Below, one piece after another: positions 25,426-37,777 of a stretch of DNA of 64,000 nucleotides. Position numbers and translations under genes: made by a program. Below the pieces are notes generated by a model. It worked only from the letters and a program-made list of their open reading frames with translations, had not been told where the DNA came from and searched no databases. Position 1 is the stretch's first letter. Each line of letters starts with the position of its first letter. Source of the DNA: Muricea muricata (Eukaryota; Cnidaria; Anthozoa; Malacalcyonacea; Plexauridae); contig OY979731.1 in the NCBI GenBank assembly GCA_963855995.1, forward strand, positions 3,598,942 through 3,662,941, written 5' to 3'.

Positions 25426-26149
25426 CCTGTACTTTTGTAAATACAGGAGGACGAAAGTCGAATTTGATTAATTATAGAGGGGAATAAGGAATATTTAAAT
25501 CGACTTTACCATAACATGAATATGGAAACTTTTCGTTTGCTACCTGGCTCGGTTTGTGCAAGTTAGCAAAATATAATATCGTTGATCATTTTATGCAGTC
25601 AGACTCGCATTGTGAGTCAACACTACATCGCTAAATTTCTGACCGGTGCATCTGCACCCATGACACAAACGAAACCAAACCAGTTTGATTTTCTGCAACC
25701 TGTTGTGGCAGCAAATTCTGTTTCTTTGACTAAATGTTTGTTAAAATTCTCTTTTTCACACCATAAAGTCGGATGCTGTGTAACTCCGTAACAGTGGCAT
25801 ATAAATGGCATTAGAATATATTATTTGTACATACTACTGGCACACTTCTTGGTTGTTTAGTTTGCCTTCTTTACCGGTAGTTGGCTTGTAAGATAAGGAG
25901 AAATTAACGATGAATGCTATGAATTATCACATACAGATTAGCAGGTTTGACGTCGGCCCGCAGCCGGAAAATTTTGTCTCCGATTGCTCGGCTGCCAGCC
26001 GGGCTGTACTATAGTATACTGTCGCTTCAAAATTTGCGCGCACATTAGGCGTTCTAGAATGTTTTCTAATAAAAACGACCTAAATTACATTTAATCCCGC
26101 TTATATTATATGTTACACTTAAATACGCGTTTCTATTAGTTAAACTAGA
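25426..26149. other. intergenic with repeat fragments
   Basis: TTTCTGACCGGTGCATC at about 25635 repeats the phrase near 16828. No coding sequence is supported. Confidence 0.4.
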
Positions 26150-26430
26150 AAAATATGGTGTTCAGAAGAATGTTTGAAATCGTACCTCAAGGATAGAAAG
26201 CAAGTTTGTTCAATTAATGGCGAGAAATCATCTGCAAAATATATAAAATGTGGGGTTCCACAAGGGTCGAAATTTGGCCCCATTCTTTTTCTACTCTCCA
26301 TTATTTAATGATTTGCCAAATAGTTTAAAATTGTCAAAACCTTTAATGTTTGCCGATGATACAAATCTTACCTGTACAGGACAAAATTCGAGCGAGATTG
26401 AAATTAAAGAAAAGATATAAGGCTATGGTG
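26150..26430 (+). pseudogene. non-LTR retrotransposon (LINE) reverse-transcriptase remnant
   Basis: The plus-strand translation gives SYLKDRKQVCSINGEKSS, then IKCGVPQGSKFGPILFLLS, and after a one-base frame change DLPNSLKLSKPLMFADDTNL. These are RT blocks with the conserved GVPQGS and the catalytic F/YADD. The fragment is short and frame-shifted; no endonuclease or 3' tail is visible nearby. The clade is not assignable from this length. Confidence 0.85.
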
Positions 26431-26582
26431 TAAAAGATACAATGGCATTTTCTTGCACTCAATCTCGTCGGTCGGAAGTGAATAAAATGCCATTAAAATC
26501 TAATTTTCTATCGCTGTGTAAGCCCCTAAGAATGAATCAAGTGTCATTGTATTCCTCACATAAAAAGCTTTCGATTGAGGGG

Positions 26583-26885
26583 TTACTCTCGATTTCAGTT
26601 TGCTTTTGAAAAATCACTTCGAATGTTCGTTTGTAAGTTAAGAATGTTCGTTGCAAAGTTCCAATGTTTGTTTTGAAGTTCGTTCTGAGTATTTACGATG
26701 ATTGAACAGCGAGCAATTTGATTAGCTGACTTATTATGGCAGCCAATCAGAACTTGCAAAGCTGGCTCATCGTAAATTGTTGGAACGAACTTCAAAACAA
26801 ACATTGGAACTTTGCAACGAACATTCCGAACTTACAAACAAACATTCGAAGTGATTTTTCAAAAGCGAGCTGAAATCGAGAGTAA
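26583..26885. mobile_element. 303-bp foldback MITE (TTACTCTCGATTTCAG ends)
   Basis: The left end TTACTCTCGATTTCAGTTTG mirrors the right end. The arms of about 110 bp contain AATGTTCGTT and AAGTTCCAATGTTTGTTTTG phrases in opposite orientation. It lies just after the LINE remnant. Confidence 0.78.
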
Positions 26886-29800
26886 TATTATTGTCAAACG
26901 CTATACTTGCAAATATATTTAAGATTTGATTGGAACTTACCGTGATTAACTCGAGTTATGATAAAATTACACTGATTCTGTGAAACATCTTCCAATGGTT
27001 ATTAGTTAGGAATAAGGCTTATATTCAAGCGCTTTTGTACTGAAAATTTCGTTTGAATACTCCAAATAGAAGCTTATTTACAAGCATTTTTATGTCGGGA
27101 ATTTCGCTCTTGATCTTTGCTCTATTACCAAATCTGGCTTATATTTGGTTATGCAATAGTCAGAATCACGTGAAATACGTACTATATAGGGGTAAATTGA
27201 CCCGTAGAATCGATTGCCGGTGTGTTTGAGTGTCTAGGGGTCATTGTTCGTATAGTTGGGGTCACGAAACATTCTACTTCCGGTTTTCTTGCTACAATGG
27301 AATGCGTCTTTGTTCTCAGCGACTTGTGTGCGTATAGCTACAAAATATAGATCACTAAAAAGAGCTTTTCAAGGTGATTCTGCTGGTACAATTGCCAAGA
27401 AGTAATCCCTAGAAGAAGCGGAGATATTTTCAATCAAAAGTGACTGTTTACAATGTACGTTTATTGACAACGCAATTTATAATATATCAAATTTCATATA
27501 CTCTAAACGGCCTTAAATCTGCTGCATTGCACTGTATAAAAAATCTAAAAAGATGCTCTAATAGATCTTTATATGCTGATTCCAATGGGGTACTGGTTTT
27601 CTTTTGCGTTGCGTAAAAGCTAAGCTATGCTACGGCAAAGTCATCGTTCATGTCAGAACGAAATACAACGGAGTTCCGACAAGATGCAGAAAAGTTTTTG
27701 AGGCCGTTACACGAAGAGGTTCAAAAACGTTCAAATAGTACCCTTAGCATCATATTCTTCAAAAATAAATTACCCTGCGATAATAACCGCACAAAGATTT
27801 CTATGATTCTAAAATACAAAATTTCTTGTCTAAGTTGTTTGTGTGACGCTGCTTCGGAAATTATACATTAAAATAATAATCTGTGCACTTACATTGGCTG
27901 TATCATGAAAAACGGGACTCAAAAAAATTAGGAACTACTTTGTCGACTGGTATAATATAAGGGTTTTAGACATAGAAATCTCGAAAATTTTCTTAATTAA
28001 GATGATCCTCCTTTTTGCACCCCTCCCCCAAGTTTCACGAGTCAGGGTTTCCACTAGTCCAAGCTTCTCGACAACCTAGCCAAGCACTATCAGGAAACAA
28101 TATGACCTGTGTGTATAAATTGAATCTGCTAAAACTTGTAACACAGACGTACAGTTTACTAAAATCATGACCACGGCTACAGTGAACATTTACGAATATG
28201 TGGATGATAATATTTATCGATTTCTACTTGTAAACGATAAAAGTGTCTACTATATTTTATATTCTCGTTCGTGTGTGCGCGACAGTGATAAATTGCAGTC
28301 ACCGTTTAGGAAATTACTTCTAAAAAATGTATTCATTTAATTATGTACCAGTAAATCAAAGGCGTTACACCCCCTTTCTTGCCGCCTGGCATTTGAAGTT
28401 AAAAATTTAAAGAAGTCAAATTTCCTGCCTGTTGTCAAACAACAAGTGCCTGTCTTATTTAAGAAAATCGGTGATGGCAAATGTCTCAAACATACGCGGA
28501 AGGGGGGCTGTAACATCTTCAATGTGACTGGCATTATTTTAATTGTAAAATCTACTTCATGCTGATTGTTTTGTTGTTTTAACAGCTTTATTGGACTTAG
28601 CCAAATGGCGAGAGCGCGAACGGGACTCAAACTTCCATGCGAGGCACTCTCCTAGTAACAAGTATAACACTACAATAAATAATAACGTTTACACGTACAC
28701 AATAACATACATCCTTAATAAAGTGCATTAAATGGATGTACATACATGCAGACAGCAAGTGTTCTATCACAGATGCATTTAAATATCACAAAACCATTGA
28801 AATTACAAACATTTTATAAATCACTGTCACGAATGTCAATTAATGTCTCTGCTACAGTTGATCACTGCGAAAAAGATAAAGGATGTACACCTTACCAGAA
28901 TGCACTGTGGTCGGAATGGTTTCAAAAAGCAAAATGACGTTTGTTGAAGAGCAAGTATAAGAGAGGAGGTTATTTCTTGTTTTGTTGTGGTTATGTGTTA
29001 GATTTTTTCACCGTATTTATTCACTCATTAATGTTGATGCCCGCAATACATTCCGGTAAAATGCACATGCCGCCATTCCCTCCGGCACAGTCAACTAATG
29101 CCTTAGCCTGCTATGTGCTTACGTAATATTCCAATTAACCCTATGGCAAGAACAACTGCGACATAATGGAACCCATCAGTAACTGTAACCCATAAGCAAC
29201 TGTCCGTAAATGTACTTTATCCAGTTCCTCCTAATATAAAGTCCTTACTAGTGCGAAATATATTCTGCTTTTTAATTGAATGACTATATTTACATAAATT
29301 ACAATAACACAGTATAGTGAATGGGGTAGTGCTAGTTAGGGCCCTTTTTTATGCTCTTTACTAGCTGTGAGCAGCCACTTCAGCGTTTTTATTGGCCAGA
29401 AAATACAATTGAGTGGTGGTCAAATAATGTTAATGACATGAGCAACGGGACATGCGTGGACACAAATCATTTGAGTGGCAGTAGTAACCATTCCCTATAT
29501 ACTGCGACTACAACTTTTAAAAATTATGACTATGTCTGTACTGTCATTACTTTGCGTGTTATATTAAAGTATTACAATATAGCACTTGTAAATTCTGAAC
29601 GCTCATTGGCTAATAGCCATGTGGATATAATTCGATGTCAATACGGAAAATATCCCGTCGCTCTTCTATTCAAGTTGTTTTATATATTCTTCTATATTAT
29701 AAAGGAAATGTAAAACATTTTCTGTATTGATACACAATTACGTCAGCCGTCGTGAAAATTAGAAAAACAAGAAATTGTATGCAATCATATAGCAGAAAAA

Positions 29801-30174
29801 TATAAAAAACTTTTACAGAAGACTGGTGTGAAATTTTCCGTGTTGAGTTATATCAACACAGCTCTTAGCTAATGAGCGTTGAGAATTTACAAATGCTGGA
29901 TATTATAACATGTGTTATAAAGATCAAACAAAGGAACATTCACAAACACTTGTTGGAGATGGCTAATGAGAAACTATAACTGTGAAAATTATATTGAGGT
30001 TCTTGGAAATGCAATGCGTTTCTGATGTTTATGTTAATTTTTTCATTAATTTCATGATGAATATTAGGGAGACTCTTTTATAAGGTTCATAATCTATTTT
30101 TCAGACACCTCATTTTTACATCACGTAATTTTGAAAGCCCCTGATTTCTTTAGCCATCCCAAACAATTGTTTGC
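26886..30174. other. 3.3-kb stretch without a supported gene
   Basis: At 27640-27870 there is a diverged relative of part of the 30175-30890 element (shared phrases around GCATCATATTCTTCAAAA and the following 100 bp). At about 28570-28660, on the minus strand, is a sequence with a B-box-like GTTTGAGTCCC that may be a tRNA-derived remnant. No convincing exon or protein motif elsewhere. Confidence 0.45.
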
Positions 30175-30890
30175 AGATGGCTCTCTATACTATAGAATCG
30201 CAAATTTGCGCCTGAAATACGGATAATTACGACCTTTTTTGGCCAAAAATCATAGTGACATGAAGCAGTACTTGGAATTTTAGATATATTTCTCGTAACA
30301 GGTATGCGGCTGTTTAAGCTTTAAAATAATTTCACTTAAAATAAGTTGGTGACCTTCAAACTTTCAAGTTAAATTACTCTAAACCTTAAGGTGCATTTGA
30401 TAAGAAATGTGTATTTTTTCGAAGTCGTAGAATTATTTGCAGTGATTGTCACAGTTTTATTTATTTTCGAAAAGCAAGCAAAATGGCGCCACGGATTGAT
30501 TGAAGTTAGCTCGGGTTAAAGCCAGTGACGTCATTATGACGTCATGATGGTGTAAATTCGTTCCAATGGTTAGCGCAGTTTTTCCTCTCGGCCACGTATT
30601 CAAACTTTCAAATATTCCACTTTGCATCATATTTTTCAAAAGTAAACTGTACTGCAATAATCACCCCACGAAGAATTCTATTAATATGAAATACAAACAT
30701 TCTTGTCATGTGGAATTTAAGTAGCTGCACCAGAACGTCATTGTTGCCATTGTAACGTCCGTTACGAGAAATTTTTTAACTACTTCTTCATATCACTATG
30801 ATTTTCTTTGTCCTTCCAAATAATAATTTGCGAGAATTTTAGGCGCAAATCTGCAATTCTCACAATTTTCAAAAGTGTTGGGAGCCATCT
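30175..30890. mobile_element. about 0.72-kb inverted-repeat element next to the end of FReD gene A
   Basis: The left AGATGGCTCTCTATAC and right GGGAGCCATCT ends are inverted. Inside them the GCAAATTTGCGCC and GGCGCAAATCTGC phrases also mirror each other. The interior holds ATGGCGCC and a TGACGTCATTATGACGTCA double palindrome. The right end is 14 bp from the stop codon of gene A, so the element probably supplies part of that 3' UTR. Confidence 0.55.
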
Positions 30891-30904
30891 TCAGGTTTTT
30901 GTTT

Positions 30905-31548
30905 CTAACGAAGATAGATTTGTCCACCAGGATTACTAACTCCTTTCTTGTGATTTGGTTGACGTTTTCCACAAGGATCATGAACTGGCCAGAAATAACC
31001 TTTTTTTCCGTTAAAGTCGTAAAATTCCCTAATAGCAGAAATATCAAGTCCAGCACTGTACCAATTTATTCTATTTGGAACCACTCCACTACAAGCTGTC
31101 GCCACGTTCTTTACGTTTTGACAACTTATTGATCCTTCTTTCTTTGCGACTATACTTCCGCCACCTTGTTGACAAACTATCCAATCGTTTATGTTTGATT
31201 TGACCATGAAATCCTTTCCAATGTCCTTCCAGACATTCCAGTCAACAGCCCCAAGTGATGACTCACTAAGTGGAGGGGTGGTTGAGATTGAAATGCTAGC
31301 GCTGCTGGGACGCCAGTTTGGACGGGGGGTGACGGCATTGCTGAGTGAGTTAAAACTGCTGTAATTTGTAAAGGTGTAGCTGTAAACCAAGGTCCAGCCT
31401 CCCCCGCGAGTTTGCATGTCACAGTAAACTTGAAAGAGTTTATTGGAAGCGAGCTTGATCCAGTAAGTTCCTGAAACTGCGACAGTTTTTCTTGCTAAGA
31501 TATCTTTACACGACTTTCCAGGAAGTAATTTTGAACCAGCTGATAAAT
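30905..31548 (-). CDS. FReD gene A, last exon: fibrinogen-related domain
   Basis: Minus-strand exon from an AG acceptor (TTGTTTAAG|AT) to TAG at 30905-30907, open throughout. It encodes PGKSCKDILARKTVAVSGTY, then FQVYCDMQTRGGGWTLVYSY (the N-terminal block of fibrinogen C-terminal domains, including CDM and GGGWTLV). It ends HKKGVSNPGGQIYLR. It is very close to the exon at 57840-58480. Coral proteins of this type are annotated as skeletal organic matrix protein 5-like; secretion is expected. The acceptor needs a phase-1 donor, which the coiled-coil exon at 37778-38267 provides, so I infer they are one gene with a 6.2-kb intron. The canonical calcium-binding C-terminal fibrinogen motif is not visible. 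Confidence 0.85.
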
Positions 31549-32414
31549 CTTAAACAACAAAAATATATTTATTCGCACGTGACATTTCGTAAGATTCTGT
31601 AAACTGTAAAGTGCAACATGCAGTTTTGCTCTGTTTACTGCGAAATGAAAAATGTACGCGTACAAAGCCGTTTTAATTTGCGTACGGTTCAAAACTACAA
31701 AACTATAGAAATGAACGCTATTTACAATTAAACAATAAAATAGAACTACAAATTAATTCGCAATAATGGTTATTGTATAACATCATTTTCGTTTAGGCCC
31801 TCATATTATTTTATAGAACCAGAGTGAAGGACATTCGATGAAATATTTCCTGAAGTGTTGACCTGAGCCCGAGTGAAAAACTGTTTTGTTGGATGCACGT
31901 TACTTTCCTGGTTGAAGCAATCAGTTTGTTTGGTCAGCTTAGTGTTAGGCCAATCAAATTATAGCAATAGATGGATTCAAATACCGCTTTTTGGGACCGA
32001 TTTCTGAACAAATATTTAGACTAATCTGCCTTTACGAACTGTCATGTGCGAATAAAAAACTGCTTAGGAAGAATAATGAAAGACAAAGAAAAGTTTGTTT
32101 TAAAGGGGAAGTCAGGGTTCACAACAAGTTGAGCTTAAATGAAAGATTATACAATGCCTACCTCGCATACAAAGTTTCTTGTCTCCAGATTAAACATAAC
32201 CCCAGAAATAAAGCGACGAACTTGCTTAAATTTGCATGTAGAGCGGCCGCCATCATATACATTGAAGCGAAGCCGCGATCATACAGCGGATTTACTCTGT
32301 GACGTCATTGCGCGGTTTCGCGGGAGCGCCTCGTATTCAAATTTCAAAACATCAAAGCGAATAAGCGAAATCAGAGCAGTATTTAGCGCTTTAAATACTT
32401 ATTTTTTTGTCAAA

Positions 32415-35124
32415 ATGCCGTATTACATGGTGCCTGGTTGCACGAATTGTTCAAAAAAGACAAAAGGGAGTGATATATCGTATCATCGTTTACCAAATGA
32501 CCAGCATATACGCAGAGCGTGGCTTGGACGTGTTCGTCGTGAAAATCTACCCAAAGCAAACTCATGCTATGTTTGTAGCGTTCATTTTACCCCCGACTGT
32601 TTTGAAGGATCCCTTAAGGAATTATTTGGTATGAAAGGCAAAAAGGCTCTTAAACCTGGAAGTGTTCCATCAATATTTCCATTTTTACAACGCAAACCAA
32701 AACGTGAATTATCATACAAGAGAACACAAGTGAAAGAGAAAATTGCAAAAGACAAGGTAATTGACATTAATACTACATTGTAAGTACAACATTACAACAA
32801 ACTTTTAAGGTCCCTCTATTACACATAAAAACATTTATTATTTACAATGGTTGTGTTTGAAGGAAAGTGAGAAATCATTGGGGTTGGGGGAAATGTCATT
32901 GGAGATTGGTGGTGGGGGGGGGGGGGGGGGTTGGTGGTAGTTAGACAAACAAAAACAAATCTACAACAATATTGACCATTGTACAGACAGGTGCTGTACA
33001 TAGTACAAAATAGGTTAAATAGGACTTACATTATCTTGTCATTGTGAATTAGTGATTTTATGTCATTTAAATGTCATTTAAATTGGGGTTCCATTGCATG
33101 AGATAGAAAATTTATTAAGTGGAAAAGTACATGAGAGTATGATTGACACATCACCATGCACGGAACACAACCCTGCTAGTGTTATACATCATGATGCAGA
33201 AACACAGTGTGAAACAACAAATTTGTTTGATGCAGAGACCCAGTGCGAAAAAGTTTTAGAACGGAGTATTGCCATACAAACACTTGCACCACGTAAAAAG
33301 AACACTAAAAAATCAAAAAAATCAGATTCTGCTTATAATTCAAATTCAAATATCAGTTGTCCAGTTGCTACTCCTTTAACACCAGTAGAAATAAAACACA
33401 AGCCATCCACTGCTCGTGCTCTTTATCATGATAGCCCTGTCGAAACCCCACCTGTAGCATCAACTGTAGTGATGGAAACAGACACAACCATTCCACTACC
33501 TGACTCTTGTGAGGTTCCAGGAAAATCTAGTGGTTATGAGGATGACACTTCAGATAGCGACTTGACATCACACACAGATAGTGATGAGGATTTTGAATGT
33601 TCAGAATTGAAACCCACAGATGATGAGTCTGATGAAGAAGGACTAAAAAATGAGAGAAAATTTATTGTGTTTGAAAGCATGCTTGACCAGCTATTTATCA
33701 ACTGCAAAACGTGTGGTTCCATATGTGAGATTGAAAAGTCCAACACAGGCAGTATGGTATCAGTCAAGGCAACCTGTTGTTACAACCATACCTTCCACCG
33801 GACATCCCAACCACAGCTACATGACAAGCCAGCTGGTAACATTCTAATCCCGGCAGCAATTGTGTTTACTGGAGGATCCTATGAATCTATGAAACAATTC
33901 TCTAATGCACTCAATTTAAACTTTGTTAATAAGGATCAGTTTTATGGTGTACAGGATAAGATAGTATTCCCAGTCATCAATAATGCCTATGAAAAACAAC
34001 AAAAAGATGTGATTGAAACAATAAAAGAAAAGAAAAGTTCAGTGGATTTATGTGGTGACGGTCGATCTGATAGCCCTGGTCATAATGCTAAATATGGCAC
34101 GTACTCACTAATGGATGAAGCTACGGGACATATAATCGATTTCTCTCTTGTCCAAGTATCTGAGGTTTCTTCATCCAATGCCATGGAGAATGAAGGATGC
34201 CAAAGATCACTGAACAAAGTCATCGACCAAAATGTCAAGATCAGATCTTTAGCAACAGATCGTCACACTACGATAACAGCAGAAATGCGAAAGAAGTACC
34301 CTTCCATAATCCATCAGTATGATGTGTGGCACTTGTCAAAGTGGGTAACCAAAAAGTTGACCAAGAAAGCCAAGAAAAAAGGCAATGAGCCACTTTTTAA
34401 ATGGATTAAATGTGTTTCCAATCATCTGTGGTGGTGTTCACAGACCTGTGGTGGTAATGCTGAAGCTCTGCGGGAGAGGTGGGTATCAATATTAAACCAT
34501 GTGGTCAACAAACACAAATGGAAAGACAGCAAACACTTTAGAAGATGTGAGCATGGTCGTTTGTCTAGAAGAAAAGAAAGAAAGACAAAATGGTTAGAGG
34601 ATGGATCTTCAGCATATGTTGCACTGGAGGAGGTGGTACTAAATAAAAAATTTTTAAAAGACATTGAAAAACTTACTGAATTTCACCATACAGGCGAGCT
34701 TGAAGTTTATCATTCACTGCTGCTCAAGTACGTTCCCAAGCGTTTGCATTATTCTTACAAAGGCATGGTCGCCCGAACTCAGTTGGTAGTTATTGACCAC
34801 AACTCCAACACTGGAAGAAAGCAGGCAACAGTGACACGGGGAAAAAACAAAGGGAACATGAAATACAAGTTGGTTTTCCCTAAAGGGCAGAAGAAATGGG
34901 TGGCAAAACCAGTAAAGACCAGGAAGTCATACTCATTTGTTGAAGACTTGATGGAAACAGTTTTTTCATTTGAAGCTGCAACAACAGATGATAGAGACAC
35001 AACTGATGATGAGGACAATACCACTACTCCAGCCAGTATTCCAAAAAATATTGCACCCATACCAAGGCCAAGTAGAGAGGAGATTATTACTGCCCACAAA
35101 ACACGGATGGGAAAAAAACTATGA
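32415..35124 (+). CDS. Kolobok THAP-domain transposase, 2 exons, about 787 aa
   Basis: Exon 1 is 32415-32756 (donor AAG|GTAATT). Exon 2 is taken as 33103-35124 (acceptor at the AG of CATGAG, phase 0; this acceptor is weak and the exact border is uncertain). Residues 1-90 are a THAP zinc finger: GCTNC (C9, C12), W36, CSVHF (C54, H57) and the closing PSIFPF. An acidic, Ser-rich linker with two DAETQCE motifs follows. The core reads LCGDGRSDSPGHNAKYGTYS (D433), LATDRHTTI (D500), DVWHLSKWV, SNHLWW and GELEVYHSLLLKYVPKR (E648). The three acidic residues are my candidates for the DDE triad. By family it cuts at the TIRs and inserts at TTAA. No stop or frameshift was found. Confidence 0.92.
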
Positions 35125-35641
35125 GTACCAATTGGTAGTATGATTCTAGTTTGAGTGTGGTAACTCATTTATAAGCTTCAATGTACTCAGATGCATTCTA
35201 CCTTATTATTTTACTTTGTCTAATGCTTGATGATTTTACTTGGTGCAAGGGGAACATTGGGGCTTAGTGGGATAAAAACAACTCACAGTATATATAATTT
35301 GTTGTCAAACATTAAAGAGGGATTACAGTCCCGTATATGTAAAATATGACTTACTAAATGAATATCTGACACTTTTCTGGTTTGCTATGCTTATAAATGA
35401 ATGTAAACCAGAGTTTCAATTCAAAAAGAGTTCGAAAAATGCGAAATTGGGACAATGTTTATATTTGGTGGCACACCTTTGTTATGAGCAGAACCGATGC
35501 GCAGAATAATTACACTATACTTAGCATGTCTTGCTCATGATAACTTGAAATTATATTTAGAACGAAATTAAGTAGATTACAAACATGTAAAAACAACAAA
35601 GAACCAATGCTACAATATAATATTTACAGAAACTGAATCAC

Positions 35642-36481
35642 CTACTCATCTGCAAACTTAAACCCTTCAAAAACAAAGTCCTCTTCTAAGCCTGGTGGTG
35701 GAAAATGTGCTCTAATACAGCTCACTACACATGATGGCAAGGGGACCCTTATCTCCTTGCCTAGAATATCCCAACACCACCTAACAAATTGCCTATATGC
35801 AACATGTCGATGTTTTTTGTGTTCAGGGCCTTCAAAAGCTTTTGCACCATACTGCTGCCGATATTGACTCCAAGCAAGTCGCAATACCCAAAAATTTAAA
35901 CATATATTTAGAAATACAGGGTTATCAGTAATGCATTCTGGAATGGCTATTCCCTCAAATTCTGCTGATTCTTGGTTTATAGACACACAAGCTGGAACCT
36001 CCTGGCAACAAACACTTTCTTCTTCCCTTTCCATTATTTGGCAGTGGGTACAAAGGCACCTACATGTATAGAGCTAGGGTCAAATTTTATGATCATTTGT
36101 GATATGTTAATCCGCATTTTAACTCTAGAATTTTCAACCACCATGGGTACATGACAAACAGAACTACAGTGTTCATCTGCATTCATAAACTGTATATACT
36201 GTAAATATATCTTATATCTATATCTAAAATAATTCAGAATTAAATATTATTGTTAATTACCAGTTTGTATCCTGAAGTCTAGTATTTTCAGAATTCGATG
36301 AAGACTCTGAAACCATTTCCTCCGATCCTGAACCTTCGCCACCCGAGTCAGTTTCAACCGGCTCAAAGGCATACGGTTGAATAGTGTTTACCTCCCTTCG
36401 GACGTTCATTTCTTCGCTGGAGCACGACTCACTAATTTCAGAGCTGTTACACGAAGATTCGTTTGAGTAATCAACATCCAT
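35642..36481 (-). CDS. P2X7-receptor C-terminal-domain-like protein, 2 exons, 212 aa, no channel part
   Basis: Exon 1 is 36261-36481 and exon 2 is 35642-36059 (TAG at 35642); the junction makes the Trp of NWCLCTHC. The N-terminal 60 residues are acidic and Ser-rich with IQPYAFEPVETD. Then come CLCTHCQIME, SVCCQEVPACV, CITDNPVFL, HVAYRQFVRWCWDILGK, VPLPSCVVSCIRAHFP and a final GF. This cysteine/Trp pattern (WC-x-C-x2-C, CC, CIT, AYR, LPSC, IR-x2-FP) is that of the zinc-binding cytoplasmic ballast domain of P2X7 receptors. There is no transmembrane or ATP-binding part. Database entries of this type are often called P2X purinoceptor 7-like. The gene is wholly inside the Kolobok element and converges on the transposase (517 bp apart). 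Function in the transposon is unknown. Confidence 0.9.
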
Positions 36482-36788
36482 TTCGCCTTATATTCCTTTT
36501 ATAAATATCTTAAATTATTTGTATACCAAGATATGCTATAATCTGCATATGAAAGAGAAGAAACATTAACAGCTAACCGCGCAATGACGTCACAGAGTAA
36601 ATCCGCTGCATGATCGCGGCTTCGCTTCAATGTATATAATGGCGGCTGCGCTACATGCAAATTTAAGCAAGTTCGTCGCTTTATTTCTGAGGTTATATTT
36701 AATCTGGAGACAAGAAACTTTGTATGCGAGGTAGGCATTGTATAACCTTTCATTTAAGCCCAACTTGTTGTGAACCCTGACTTCCCCT

Positions 36789-37777
36789 TTAAGCACTGAA
36801 ATGATAGTTGTTCCAAGACTGAGTTTTAACAGGTTTCGAATGCGGAGGTTCACTATGAACTCTCGTTGGGGGGGGAGGCCTTTGCGTGAAAATATGCAAG
36901 ATGTATCAATACAATTTTGCAATTAAACTGGCTGTAAAATATGCATTACAAGCGCAAAAAATACGGAGTATAGCACCAAAAAAACCCCAAATAAAACTAG
37001 AGTAATAAAAATGGATTTAACCACAAATACCCAAGTATTCAAAAGACATTCGTTAAATTTCTGTGCACAATATTAAGGTGGTTTAATACAGTTTTCAAAA
37101 AATTAAGCTATATATAGTAGTTTTATAGCAGTTTTGATTACCAATGTCTCGTTGCTATGACAACACTTGCATATAAAACTTACTCAAAAAGGAGGTGTTT
37201 TGCTGCATAAGTAAAAAAGAAGCACGGTGACCCCCAAATTTTTCTTCGCATTATGTTGTAAACACCATAGACTAACATTGTGTAAAACTTCAAAAAAATC
37301 AATAACGCCAATTTTTTTTGAACTGCGAAAATGCTGTTTTCTTGAAAAATATTTTTTCCACATTACAATTTTTTATTATTTTTGTATAATGCAAATTTTT
37401 GTGGTACAATACTGAATGAAAAATTTGAAGATAGGTTACCGTGCGAAAAAAGAAGACATAGCATATTTAGTTTAAAAAAATAAATTTTTAGTGTCGTCAG
37501 CAGCTAGAAAATCCGCATTCTGCTGGTGTTTGTATTAATACGCGCGAAATGGCGACAGCATCTCAGGCCCCGTTTACACTATTACGCTACGAATAACAGT
37601 CTGTTGATGACATGCAATTTTCGATGTTTTACGTCTTTTGTTTGTTGTAAACGTGATATATAATAATTGTGTAAGTAACGAAGTCATGGTTAACATGATA
37701 TTGAGCAGAATATTAATTGGGTCCATGATTTCTTGCCATGATGATGCGGTGGTATGCTATATTTTACTTTTACTTAC
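36789..37777. other. intron of FReD gene A beyond the Kolobok element
   Basis: A TTAAGGTGGTTTAATACAGTTTT phrase at about 37074 looks like a repeat end, but no partner was identified. No exon seen. Confidence 0.4.

Larger units (their letters stand above)
32104..36788. mobile_element. complete Kolobok DNA transposon carrying two genes
   Basis: The ends AGGGGAAGTCAGGGTTCACA and complement are flanked by TTAA on both sides (32100-32103, 36789-36792), the target site of Kolobok elements. The terminal inverted repeats are 214 bp (32104-32317 and 36575-36788) and differ at only about ten positions. Inside are two intact, convergent genes: a THAP-domain transposase (plus) and a P2X7-C-domain protein (minus). 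The element lies in the last intron of FReD gene A. Intact frames and similar TIRs suggest a young, possibly still mobile copy. Confidence 0.93.

Noticed and set aside
35642-36481. A P2X7 receptor gene
   Set aside because: Only the C-terminal cytoplasmic domain is encoded; there is no channel, no transmembrane segment and no ATP site, and the gene has its own start inside a transposon.
36499-36922. Minus-strand open frames near the right end of the Kolobok element, mirrored at 31991-32302
   Set aside because: They lie in the terminal inverted repeats and immediate flank and read the same in both copies; not genes.
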